Below, piece by piece: positions 36,747-45,348 of a DNA stretch of 47,059 bases (the first letter of the stretch is position 1; each line of letters begins with the position of its first letter). A program made the position numbers and the translations under genes. The notes under the pieces were generated by a model that was not told where the DNA came from, did no database searches, and saw only the letters and a program-made list of their open reading frames with translations. Location of the stretch: the NCBI GenBank assembly GCA_020026275.1, contig JAHHQQ010000018.1, forward strand, positions 1 through 47,059, read 5' to 3'. The stretch is from Bacteroidales bacterium (lineage in GTDB: Bacteria > Bacteroidota > Bacteroidia > Bacteroidales > UBA932).

Positions 36747-38165
36747 TCAATAACCTTCATTCTGTTCCATCGCCTCGTTCGCTTCCATTTCCACCTGCGG
36801 AATCGGAAGCACGAAACGGTAATCTGGATATTCCAATCTCTTTACGGAAGAATTACTTCCAGGAAAACGGACAACATCATCTCCCCATCTGGCCAGATCA
36901 AAGAACCTGTGACCTTCAAAACACAGTTCCTTGTTCCTTTCAACCTTGATGCATTCCATCAATTCACCACGATCAGAAGCTGAAATCTGTCCATCGGATA
37001 TTTCTGAAGGTTTCACCCCCTTTGCCCGGGCCATGACCTGCTTCATGTCATCCACGGCTCCTTTCAGATCATCCTGCATACATCTGGCTTCAGCACGAAT
37101 AAGATAGATCTCTGAAAGTCTCAAAATATTAAGTCTGTAATACCTCTCGACGGGCGAATCAGACTTGAGATCATAATACTTCATACATGCCTTATGTCCA
37201 TCAGGTGCCTTAAGAAGACCAGCTCTTATATCGTCTGGGGAAAAAGAAGAGGTCAATTCATCCGCAGGAAGATAATGAGGCGATTCATAATCATAGAATA
37301 TCCTCATGCGCTGTCCGGCATATTTCCCTGTCAGACGGAAAATAGCCTCACTGCCCTTCCCCTCACCAGTAAACATTGCCAAATACTGGTCATGTGGCGT
37401 CAACTTGAACTTTGAAATGACTTTATCAGCATATTCTTCAGCCTTATCATATTTTTCCATATAGAGATAGACTCTGGACAGCAAAGCATCACAGGCTGGT
37501 CCATTCACATAATCTGTATCTCCTGTATCTTCTCCCAAACAAGCTTTGGCTTTCTCCAGATCCTTGACGATCTGATCATATACCATCCGGACAGGTTTTC
37601 TGGACAACCTTTCGGATGTACCCACCACATAGGTAACAAGAGGTATTCCGATATGTGATGCATCCTTTGTATATCCATAAGGCTGGGCATAACAAAGTAC
37701 CAGACTCATGTGGGCAAGCGCCCTCATGAACAATGCCTGTCCTTCAATCTTGGTAATCTCCTCAACATTGTTGCGATACTCCTCCTTCAATTCATCCGTA
37801 TAATTCAAAATTGTATTGGCATTCGTTATCACGACATAACCACGTCGCCAGATATAACCGACGGCAGACGATTCCTGGTCTGGTTCTGACAAGAAATTAT
37901 ACTGGTAATACATGGACGCATCCGATCCGATGCTGACTGACTGAAGATTATCTCCGGCCACTTCTCCATATTTCAATATCTGATCATCAAAGAAATCATA
38001 CGCACAACTGTACAGACCCGTCAGGGCCGTCCGCAATCCTTCAATTTCCGCAAAGAAGGAATCCGTATCTGTCTTTCCCCTTTCATCCACTTCCAGAAAT
38101 GAACAGGACGAGGAAACAAACAGAAACAGAACCGCTATAAATATATTTTCAATTGTCTTTTTCAT
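36747..38165 (-). CDS. SusD/RagB-type lipoprotein (locus 3)
   Basis: 472 residues, lipobox SSSC (Cys21). SFLEVDERGKTDTDSFFAE at the start of the mature chain, the EGQALFMRALAHMSLVLCYA helix pair, PVRMVYDQIVKDLEKAK, LLSRVYLYMEKYDKAEEYAD-type TPR helices and the C-terminal ERNKELCFEGHRFFDLARWG block (with PIPQVEME close) are all SusD signatures. Length is normal to short. It follows susC by 12 bases and would form the lid of that transporter. Confidence 0.96.
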   Translation of the reverse strand: MKKTIENIFIAVLFLFVSSSCSFLEVDERGKTDTDSFFAEIEGLRTALTGLYSCAYDFFDDQILKYGEVAGDNLQSVSIGSDASMYYQYNFLSEPDQESSAVGYIWRRGYVVITNANTILNYTDELKEEYRNNVEEITKIEGQALFMRALAHMSLVLCYAQPYGYTKDASHIGIPLVTYVVGTSERLSRKPVRMVYDQIVKDLEKAKACLGEDTGDTDYVNGPACDALLSRVYLYMEKYDKAEEYADKVISKFKLTPHDQYLAMFTGEGKGSEAIFRLTGKYAGQRMRIFYDYESPHYLPADELTSSFSPDDIRAGLLKAPDGHKACMKYYDLKSDSPVERYYRLNILRLSEIYLIRAEARCMQDDLKGAVDDMKQVMARAKGVKPSEISDGQISASDRGELMECIKVERNKELCFEGHRFFDLARWGDDVVRFPGSNSSVKRLEYPDYRFVLPIPQVEMEANEAMEQNEGY

Positions 38166-38177
38166 AATCCGATAATT

Positions 38178-41100
38178 TTAGAAAGCCATATCCAAGCTCA
38201 GGGAAATTGTTCTCTGGACAGGATAACCGGACATCATGGTCTTGTAGGAGTTCAAGCCTTTCTTCTGGTCTGGAGTCCATAGATAGAGATTGTCTGCAAT
38301 CAAGGACAACCTGACAGAAGACATGTTCATCTTCTTCACAAGGCGTTTCGGAAGATTGCAGGACAAGGACAGATTCTGCAGATTGACATTGGTCTTGGAA
38401 TACAGGAAACGGGTTGATGCCCTTCCGGAGTCGGAAGAAATGGTCGAGATCCTTGGGTTAGGAGAAACGTCTCCCGGCTCCTTCCAGTAATCCAATGAAT
38501 TGACAGACACGTTCTGGTCTATGATATTGTAGCCATCTGTAATCGCATTCGTACCCAAAGAGCACAAAGCATGTCCACCAATCGAATAATTGAGCTGGAA
38601 AGACAGATTGAAATTCCAGATACGGAAACTATTCGTCATGCTGCCATAAACCACCGGCGTGGAAGTATAATTGATGACACGGTCAGCAGCAGAATAGACA
38701 TAAGTCAGATTACCCTCCTTGTCATACCACATCGGTGCACCATTGGTCGGATCTACACCAGCCCATCTGACCAGAAAGAATGATTTGGAATCATAACCCT
38801 CAGCTGTGATTGTCGAGAAATAGGAAATCGGTTTGCCGTCAGATAGTTTTTCTACTTTGTTTGCATTGTGAGATACATTGAAATCCGTATTCCAGCCAAA
38901 TTCTTCCCTGTTGAAATTGGTTGTCCTGACAGTAAGCTCAATACCTCGGTTGGAGAGTTCTCCGACATTTCCATAGATTCTCTGGTCTCCGATGACACGT
39001 GACGTATACATTTTACTCAAGAGATTGGTAGTATAATTATAGTAGCCTTCCAAGGCGACGTCAATACATTTGAACAACTTCATATCCAGACCGATATTTG
39101 ACATATACGTCGTCTCCCAACTGATTCCTGGATTGGCAGGTGTAGAAACGACGCCCCCTATCTCTCCATTGTATGAGTAGGAATCCCCATATGTGAACAT
39201 TCCCAGACCACGCATCTGTGCACTGTCAACACGAGAATTACCGCTAGTGCCGAAAGAAACTTTCAATTTCAGCATATCAAATACAGACCTGTTGAAGAAC
39301 GGTTCATTATGAATATTCCAAGCCAGACCTGTTGAAAAATAATTTGCCCAACGTGCAAACTTTCCAAATGAAGAATTGCCCTCTCGTCTCATGTTCAGCT
39401 GGATGCTGTATCGCGAATCGAAGGTATAGCCACCTTGTGCCAAGAAAGAAAGTTTTCTGGTCGTACTGGTACTACTGTACCCTGTTCTGGAAGCTTCTTC
39501 CGAATAACCGACTTCCTGAATCCTGTCATTTACAAAACCATATCCAGATGCATATAACGTATTATAGCCCTTACTCGAAAGTTCAACACCTGCAAGAGCA
39601 TTGATTGTATGCTTGCCGAAACTTCTGTTGAAATTGATTCTCTCTATATTTGTCCAGGTAAGGAAATTGACTGAACTTCTCTTGGAATATCCTTTAGGAA
39701 GACCATTCACGATACCGTCCAAAGATTTCCTGGACTTGTACAATGTTTCATGACCATGCTGATAAGACACACCGAACTGAGCCGTTGCAGTCAAGCCTTC
39801 AATGATCTTATACTGCAGCAGCAAATTGCCATCTGTCGCAAATGTCTTCTGGATATTCTCATTCAACTCCCTCTCAACAATCGAATTCTTGAAGAATTTG
39901 GAATGCTTCCAGATCAAATTGCCCTCGGCATCTCTTCCATCCACAAAATCATTGTACAACCTGTAAGTAAAACCGTCCGGATCATACAAAGAGAAGATCG
40001 GCAAAATCTTGTAGTATTCATGTGATGGTGAGAAAATATCATTGATGTTATAGGAGGCCGAAAGGCTCGGCTTCACCGTAAACTTCTCGCCTAACTTGTA
40101 AGTACTGTTCAATCTGGCTGAAAACCGGTCCTGGGTATTTCCTTTCACTGTTGAGTTGTCCCGATAGTAGGAAACAGAGAAATACGTGGCAGATTTCTTT
40201 CCACTACTAGTTAGAGAAAGGTTTGCCAATGCATTCTGCCCCACACCATAATACAAATCATGCCAATCCGTGTCCGTTGTAGAATAGCTGTTGTGAGGAT
40301 TGTCTTGATATGGGAAAAGAGCCAGATCCTCTCCCCCATTCACCCATGCCTCCTTGGCATAGGAAAGATATTGTGCCGCATTCAAGGTCTTGAAACGGGT
40401 ACTTTCATCAATGGTGGAGATTCCATAACGTATGGTTGCCTTGATCTTCAGTTCCTCACGGTTGAACTTTCCGCTCTTGGTCGTCACCAGAATGACTCCG
40501 TTCGCACCATCGGCCCCATAGATGGAAACCTCAGAAGCATCCTTCAATACAGTGATGGATTCAATATCATCTGTATTGATAAATGAGAGAGGAGACACAG
40601 AATATGACATGCCGGGAATAGCATTCGTTCCCGTACCAGTATACAGAGGAACCCCGTCGACAATCCATAAGGGCTCATTGGATGCACTTAAAGAAGCCTC
40701 TCCACGAATTCTGGTCGTATAGCGTGTACGAGTCGAACCTGGAGAGTCAGTGTTCGCTTCGATACGCATACCAGGCACCAGTCCGTCAAGCAGCTTATCG
40801 ACACGGGCCACCGGCTTGAACTCCAGTTCAGAAGAATTGACCTGAAAAGCACTGCCGACCAGATCCTCCCTGTTCTGGACACGGCCATACCCCTGTACAA
40901 TAACCTCATCAAGCACAGAATCATTCTTGAGGACAACTTCCACATCGGTATGACTTCCGGTAAAGGTGATGCTCTTTGGCTCCATGCCTACAAAAGAGAA
41001 TTCAAGAATCACCTTGGGAACAACTCCAGGAATCCGAATCTTGAACTGCCCGTTGACATCGGATACGACAGCATACTTTGCCGTCCCTTTGACCATGACA

Positions 41101-41234
41101 GAAGCACCGACCAAAGGTTCCCCCTGTTCATCAACAATATGTCCGTCTATCTGGATAGAATCCTGGGAATAAGCAACGACATATGAAAACAACATCATCA
41201 CAGCCAGGATCACTCCATACCTATAACGTCTCAT
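38178..41234 (-). CDS. SusC/RagA-type TonB-dependent transporter, first gene of locus 3
   Basis: 1018 residues. Signal peptide to about residue 23 (VVAYSQ), carboxypeptidase-regulatory-like domain at about 27-103 (IDGHIVDEQGEPLVGASVMV), TonB-box region DEVIVQGYG at 109-117, plug to about 245 with RIRGEASLSASNEPLWIVDG and VLKDASEVSIYGADGANG, barrel ending in SLSLDMAF. Length is normal. It heads a four-gene transcript (susC, susD, small lipoprotein, propeller lipoprotein), with the phosphoesterase behind a terminator-like hairpin. I see no TAnnTTTG box in the 300 bases upstream. Confidence 0.97.
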   Translation of the reverse strand: MRRYRYGVILAVMMLFSYVVAYSQDSIQIDGHIVDEQGEPLVGASVMVKGTAKYAVVSDVNGQFKIRIPGVVPKVILEFSFVGMEPKSITFTGSHTDVEVVLKNDSVLDEVIVQGYGRVQNREDLVGSAFQVNSSELEFKPVARVDKLLDGLVPGMRIEANTDSPGSTRTRYTTRIRGEASLSASNEPLWIVDGVPLYTGTGTNAIPGMSYSVSPLSFINTDDIESITVLKDASEVSIYGADGANGVILVTTKSGKFNREELKIKATIRYGISTIDESTRFKTLNAAQYLSYAKEAWVNGGEDLALFPYQDNPHNSYSTTDTDWHDLYYGVGQNALANLSLTSSGKKSATYFSVSYYRDNSTVKGNTQDRFSARLNSTYKLGEKFTVKPSLSASYNINDIFSPSHEYYKILPIFSLYDPDGFTYRLYNDFVDGRDAEGNLIWKHSKFFKNSIVERELNENIQKTFATDGNLLLQYKIIEGLTATAQFGVSYQHGHETLYKSRKSLDGIVNGLPKGYSKRSSVNFLTWTNIERINFNRSFGKHTINALAGVELSSKGYNTLYASGYGFVNDRIQEVGYSEEASRTGYSSTSTTRKLSFLAQGGYTFDSRYSIQLNMRREGNSSFGKFARWANYFSTGLAWNIHNEPFFNRSVFDMLKLKVSFGTSGNSRVDSAQMRGLGMFTYGDSYSYNGEIGGVVSTPANPGISWETTYMSNIGLDMKLFKCIDVALEGYYNYTTNLLSKMYTSRVIGDQRIYGNVGELSNRGIELTVRTTNFNREEFGWNTDFNVSHNANKVEKLSDGKPISYFSTITAEGYDSKSFFLVRWAGVDPTNGAPMWYDKEGNLTYVYSAADRVINYTSTPVVYGSMTNSFRIWNFNLSFQLNYSIGGHALCSLGTNAITDGYNIIDQNVSVNSLDYWKEPGDVSPNPRISTISSDSGRASTRFLYSKTNVNLQNLSLSCNLPKRLVKKMNMSSVRLSLIADNLYLWTPDQKKGLNSYKTMMSGYPVQRTISLSLDMAF

Positions 41235-41532
41235 GGCAATTTAGTTATTCGAATTTCTATATCAATATTAAAAAGCAGTACAGGTTCGGGGGGGCCCATC
41301 AGAACAAGCAATACAGGATTTCCTTTAAATATAGCTATTTTTTCGAACGCACCGCAAAACAGTAGAAAAAATGTCGAAATTTTTCTTGACATTCCCCAAG
41401 AAAGACCGAAAACAAACAACTTCAGGAATACACTGGCGACAAACTGACATGCAATTCCGGCATAGAAAGTCCCTGCATGACGAATCATTGCAGAATGAAA
41501 CTGAAAAGACAAAGAATCTGCACAAATTGCAA
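41235..41532. other. Gene-free stretch upstream of locus 3
   Basis: About 300 bases between the locus 3 susC start and the end of the RyR island, both on the - strand. It must hold the locus 3 promoter, but no clear -7/-33 pair could be picked. A run of seven G followed by CCC lies near 41289-41298. Nothing else is seen. Confidence 0.5.
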
Positions 41533-41907
41533 CTACGATTCGATACCCCTTATTTGCTTGTATTCAATTTTGTACTCGGATTTTATCTTCAGCTTGTCAA
41601 GATATTCAACAATATCATCAAACAGGTCAAGAACCACTTTGGGCTCAATGCAGTAACCTTCTATCTTGAATTTATTATACAAAAAATCAATCAGTTCAGG
41701 AACGCTGATATGATTGATCAGAGCCAAAAGTGAGGTATTTGTCTTATCGAGAGCAAGTCTGCCTATGTAGTTACATTTTTCTGAGGTGCAATGCGATGCA
41801 TCAAAAATGAAGACAAGAGACATATCTTCGCCAAAATCTACAGCCAATGACAAATACGGATCAAAGTCCTCGTGTGAAACACATAGAAATCTAAAATTTT
41901 CTTCCAT
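41533..41907 (-). CDS. Small acidic protein of unknown function
   Basis: 124 residues, no signal peptide or membrane helix. N-terminal half rich in hydrophobic and acidic residues (DPYLSLAVDFGEDMSLVFIFDASHC); C-terminal third predicted helical (ELIDFLYNKF, VVLDLFDDIVEYLDKLK). Not recognised. The ATG at 41907 overlaps the end of a second-frame stretch of the DUF4062 remnant, so it may be an intact last gene of the RyR operon or the surviving tail of the broken DUF4062 gene. The length and even codon use favour a real coding sequence. Confidence 0.5.
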   Translation of the reverse strand: MEENFRFLCVSHEDFDPYLSLAVDFGEDMSLVFIFDASHCTSEKCNYIGRLALDKTNTSLLALINHISVPELIDFLYNKFKIEGYCIEPKVVLDLFDDIVEYLDKLKIKSEYKIEYKQIRGIES

Positions 41908-41959
41908 AAATGAAGTATCTTTATTAGTGTGATTCTTGTTTTTGCTTTATCAAGTTTAC

Positions 41960-42208
41960 TCAAAAGCCCAACTGTTTCAAAACAACAGTTGATTGCGAAT
42001 TGCATAAGCCCTCGCGGCATAATCCATTCCATCGGAACGTCATCCATCTCAAATCCAGTTCCACCAGAGAGACATCCCGCAGAACAACCTCTTGACGAAG
42101 TGGCTGAAAAACGTCATTCACCAAATAATCCCGTTCAACCTGCATATCATTGAATGTTGAAGAAATGAAAATTCGTATCTGGGGATTTTCAATAAGGTGC
42201 TTATCCAT
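41960..42208 (-). pseudogene. Truncated, frameshifted DUF4062 gene
   Basis: The first 55 codons from the ATG at 42208 encode a clear DUF4062 start: IRIFISSTFNDMQVERDYL, then VSLVELDLRW, the strand-helix pair that opens this TIR-like domain. After LDLRW the frame breaks: the original frame stops at 41960, while the neighbouring frame continues from about 42047 (VPME...GLMQFAINCCFETV) into the small gene downstream. DUF4062 normally runs to about 85 residues and heads proteins of many hundred residues with STAND/NACHT ATPase and repeat domains; all of that is gone. It lies 24 bases after the channel gene, so it was probably co-transcribed with it. Confidence 0.75.
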
Positions 42209-42232
42209 GATTTTCTATATTGCCAAACGGAT

Positions 42233-44233
42233 TCATGACACTATAATATCAAATAAGTGCCTAATCATCAACTTGTTGTATAATTTATCCTTATCATCCA
42301 GGTCTTTATATGGCCTGATGTTCTTGTGGGTAAAGTATTCCTTCTTTACAACATTCTCGTCTGAGATGTCATTCTCCTGCATGAATTTTTTCAAGGATTC
42401 TTCGATGATATCAGGCGAATCGCTTCCATCTTTCCCTATTCTCGGCAGAGCATGGAAACCAACTAACAGCTTCTCCATATTCCATCTATTCTGCTCACAT
42501 TCTGACAACCAACCTATCTCTTCATCCGTCAGCATTCTTTCCTTGAACACTCCTGGATTTTTCTCATCCGAAATACCAATAGAACGTAGTTTCGTTGGAA
42601 TAGAGTTTGCCGCATAGATATTTGACTGCATTTCTGAGAAAGAAAGTCCGTACCAATCTTTGTCCAGCTTATCTTCTTCTACCATGTGGACATAAGATGA
42701 ACCCTGAGTGTAGATATGGTTGATTCTCTTAGCTTTCTTGAGCCTTTCTCTAAGTGAAAAATCATAGCAGTCTGTCACCATTCCAAACGGATAGATATTC
42801 TGATAACGTTTTGTTGCATGTGCCTGTTCGAGCATTTCTCCCATCAATGGTTGGTATACGAAAACCGGAACTTGTCCTTCAAAGACACAGTCTGGCAGAT
42901 AGAGCGCACTGGCAGTATTGGCCGTAGAGTCTTTCCCGCAAACAGCCATCGTCAGAATCTGGCTTTCATCCTTGCACCATTGTCCTATGAGATTTCTCAC
43001 TTGCGGTATCTCAATGCCCCCATCAATGAATTCCCATTCGATGTCAATGAAATCACCATATCTCTCGTCTGGTGTGTCATCCGGTTCCGTATCGTCCGGA
43101 TCAAATGAAAGATATTTTACAAGCGAAAGGGTAACCGGCTGGCTGTAATGTCCTTTGAAAAAATGCATTTCTTGCTTGATGTCCGGGCAAATGAATGTGA
43201 TTCTTGTCTTGTTGCTTCCCGGTCCCTTTCCTGTCCTGAAATTAGGGAAATGTGCGATATGAGCAACCGTATTGGCCATTGCAAGGGACATTTGCGTCAT
43301 GCCCACCACAACGAAGTGAACGTGCTTGTTGCTGTCATGATTGATACCTCCTCGATCTATCGGAGGGTAAACCATATCTTTATATTTTCTTGAAACGAGT
43401 ACCTGTTGTGCCCAATTCTCCAAAGAATTGATGATGGTGAGCTGAAGGCCAGTCTCATTTCCATCTCCCAATTTCTTCTGAAATTGGAGAATGTGATAGG
43501 ATGTTGAGTTTTCAATCACAAGAAAACACTTGATATGTTTTTCCGGCTTATTGCAAATCGTTACCAATTTGAGGTAACAGGCCACATTTATAGAATCATG
43601 CTGCAATTCTTCTCCTTCACCGAGAATATAGATACAATTGGCATCTTTTGCCATCAACTGCTGGAGTTCCTCGTTCGAATTACGGTTACCAAAGAGCAGG
43701 ACAACATTTTTCAAGTGGATCTCATCAAGTTCTGCACGGAGATAGCTTCTTACATTCTCAACATCACGATTGGTCATGATGACAATGTCCTTATTCTTTA
43801 AGTTTTGGTCATTCATGAAATCTCGAATCATATTGGGAAGCATCTTGTTCGCCCCAAGAATTAGGATATGATCCGAAAATTTGTAACGCAATTCTCCTGC
43901 CTTGAATGAGTTTACTCTTCCATCCAGCATATTTGAAATTACAGAAATCAGTACTCCTGTGAAGATAACGGCTCCGAACACTACGATGGTAAGTTCGAAA
44001 AGCTTCGTCCAGATAGAACTTTCCGAATTCGCTCCTGTGAAGGAACCAGGATCAATCAGCAAATCCAGGATCCGACCAGAATTCTCTACCGGATGGTTCG
44101 GCAGCAGGTTGTTGAGTAATGAGAAGCCGAAATATCCGGCAAATAAAAAAAAGACGACCCACAGAAATTGACGTATCTGTGCGGCAGAGAAGGAGCGGTC
44201 TACCTTCAACCTCCATTTTCCATGTACTTTCAT
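42233..44233 (-). CDS. CASTOR/POLLUX-like ion-channel protein with C-terminal RyR-like domain
   Basis: Inner-membrane protein of 666 residues. Two membrane helices are seen at about 22-44 (FLWVVFFLFAGYFGFSLL) and 76-104 (LTIVVFGAVIFTGVLISVIS), joined by a loop with LLIDPGSF; no potassium-channel GYG filter is present. GRVNSFKAGELRYKFSDHIL then leads into a first RCK/TrkA-N-like Rossmann domain (HILILGANKM, 122-131), and a second begins at HVHFVVVGMTQM (304-315), with nucleotide-binding-type Gly patterns. This order resembles the plant CASTOR/POLLUX (DMI1) channels and their bacterial relatives. Residues about 575-664 (ECEQNRWNMEKLLVGF..., HKNIRPYKDL, DKLYNKLMIRHL) resemble a RyR domain. Probable role: ligand-controlled ion flux. 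It has its own promoter-like box and follows a stand-alone RyR gene. Confidence 0.75.
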   Translation of the reverse strand: MKVHGKWRLKVDRSFSAAQIRQFLWVVFFLFAGYFGFSLLNNLLPNHPVENSGRILDLLIDPGSFTGANSESSIWTKLFELTIVVFGAVIFTGVLISVISNMLDGRVNSFKAGELRYKFSDHILILGANKMLPNMIRDFMNDQNLKNKDIVIMTNRDVENVRSYLRAELDEIHLKNVVLLFGNRNSNEELQQLMAKDANCIYILGEGEELQHDSINVACYLKLVTICNKPEKHIKCFLVIENSTSYHILQFQKKLGDGNETGLQLTIINSLENWAQQVLVSRKYKDMVYPPIDRGGINHDSNKHVHFVVVGMTQMSLAMANTVAHIAHFPNFRTGKGPGSNKTRITFICPDIKQEMHFFKGHYSQPVTLSLVKYLSFDPDDTEPDDTPDERYGDFIDIEWEFIDGGIEIPQVRNLIGQWCKDESQILTMAVCGKDSTANTASALYLPDCVFEGQVPVFVYQPLMGEMLEQAHATKRYQNIYPFGMVTDCYDFSLRERLKKAKRINHIYTQGSSYVHMVEEDKLDKDWYGLSFSEMQSNIYAANSIPTKLRSIGISDEKNPGVFKERMLTDEEIGWLSECEQNRWNMEKLLVGFHALPRIGKDGSDSPDIIEESLKKFMQENDISDENVVKKEYFTHKNIRPYKDLDDKDKLYNKLMIRHLFDIIVS

Positions 44234-44290
44234 ACGCTATCGCAATATAGACATAGGCCGAAGAATCTGTTCCGACAATTGCAAATCTGG

Positions 44291-44298
44291 CAAATATA
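44291..44298 (-). promoter_or_regulatory. -7 box of the channel gene
   Basis: On the - strand TATATTTG matches TAnnTTTG exactly; an imperfect -33 (TTCG) lies about 22 bases upstream. The leader to the ATG at 44233 would be about 50 bases. It lies in the 108-base gap after the stand-alone RyR gene. Confidence 0.5.
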
Positions 44299-44341
44299 AA
44301 TCAGAGAAACTTACCAGCTTCGAATCGTGGCATATGGCTGG

Positions 44342-44635
44342 TCATTTGTCTTTAATAATCAGGTAACCGGACTTCAGCAAAAATTTGATTGTTTCCTGAG
44401 AAGTGTGTCTGTCAAAGTCCTTTTCCCGTTCTGAAAGTTCCTCATAAGGAATCAAGCAGGGATGTTTTTTGTTTTCATCGTCTCGGGTATCACCATAAGT
44501 CCAACCATCATCTATGCGTCCTTGCGACCATACTTCATGTACGTTCTTGGCCATAGCTTCTGCTATTTCATCCAAACTTTCTGGAATGATCACATCACTG
44601 GTATCCAGTGGCCTGGGAGTGTATTTCTTTTGCAT
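44342..44635 (-). CDS. Stand-alone RyR-domain protein
   Basis: 97 residues, almost entirely one RyR domain, the short module repeated in ryanodine receptors and found alone or fused in bacteria and phages. Visible family landmarks are YTPRPLDTSDVIIPESL at the start, AKNVHEVWSQGRIDDGW (conserved H-x-x-W and GW), YGDTRDDENKKHPCLIPYEE (conserved R-D-D, HP-x-L-x-P-Y), and SEREKDFDRHTSQETIKFLL (conserved DR-x-T-x-E). No signal peptide, so it is cytosolic. It lies directly upstream of the channel gene, whose own C-terminus carries a divergent copy of the same domain. Likely role: binding a small ligand or partner protein and modulating the channel; this is inferred. Confidence 0.9.
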   Translation of the reverse strand: MQKKYTPRPLDTSDVIIPESLDEIAEAMAKNVHEVWSQGRIDDGWTYGDTRDDENKKHPCLIPYEELSEREKDFDRHTSQETIKFLLKSGYLIIKDK

Positions 44636-44993
44636 ACCTTAAGTGAATGTATTTTCTATTATTTGTAAATATAACTATAAAACATTTAAAACATATTCGT
44701 TCTGATCAAGAATCTTCACTTGATTCCCGGCCGCCAAAACCAACTGCCGAAAATCCTCACTTACTCAAAAGTTCGTAGTCATGGTGAAAGTTTGAGCCAA
44801 AAGACTTTGAAAAACAATTGAGAAAAATGCAGGAAGGAACAGACATGGTGGAGAACAGAAGAATGAAAAGGATCTGATTGTCACCAATCCTATTTTGTTC
44901 TTGAACAGCCAGGAATATACCATGGATAACAACAGGCAGCAGACAAAATATCTTCAGCCGTCATGATTTAATATACCCTACATTTGAAACATT

Positions 44994-45146
44994 TTACCCA
45001 AACGCCCAGCCGAGCAGCGATTCCGACAATTCCATGTCCCAACCCCCGGAATCCATATTGCCATTCCAAAAGTCCACCTTGCCCCCATAAAAGTCCCTTC
45101 TGACACTCCAGAAACCCATCTTCCCCCAACCGCCCAAATTCTCCAT
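44994..45146 (-). CDS. Candidate small Gly/Trp-rich ORF
   Basis: 50 codons from ATG to TAA on the - strand, rich in Gly and Trp, with repeated aromatic-Gly pairs (GGWGKMGFW, DFYGG, DFWNG, GGWDM, LGWAFG). The same frame stays open for about 20 more codons upstream with no start. There is no recognised family, ribosome site or promoter; it may be a real small protein, a gene fragment, or chance in a purine-rich strand. Confidence 0.25.
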   Translation of the reverse strand: MENLGGWGKMGFWSVRRDFYGGKVDFWNGNMDSGGWDMELSESLLGWAFG

Positions 45147-45281
45147 ATCAAGAAACGACAGTCCCCTCAGAATCCTAAAAAAATCCCCAACAAAAAAAAC
45201 AAATACATTTTTAGAAAATAACTTTTATAAAATTTTAACACTTTTCAACACTAATTTTTAGGGTGATTCAAAAGTATGAGA

Positions 45282-45289
45282 TAATTTTG
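45282..45289 (+). promoter_or_regulatory. -7 box of the deiminase-family gene
   Basis: TAATTTTG matches TAnnTTTG. A T-rich TTTTTA ends 21 bases upstream at 45260, a plausible though imperfect -33 region. The leader to the ATG at 45349 would be about 53 bases. Confidence 0.5.
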
Positions 45290-45348
45290 CCAATGCCAGA
45301 TACTGAAAGAACAGCGTATAACCCAAACAATCCATAAACGACATAACC

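Larger units (their letters stand above)
44636..45348. other. Divergent intergenic region of the RyR island
   Basis: About 710 bases between the RyR gene (-) and the deiminase-family gene (+). A near-match -7 box (TATATTTA on the - strand) lies at 44665-44672 for the RyR gene. At about 44815-44970 an ATG-less + strand frame of about 50 codons (with NPILFLNSQEYTMDN) looks protein-like but is not recognised. A small - strand ORF is listed separately. The rest is A/T-rich with no RNA gene seen. Confidence 0.45.

Noticed and set aside
41371..41733. + strand frame of 120 codons across the end of the RyR island
   Set aside because: It overlaps the 124-residue - strand gene antisense, has no known motif and begins in a gene-free stretch.
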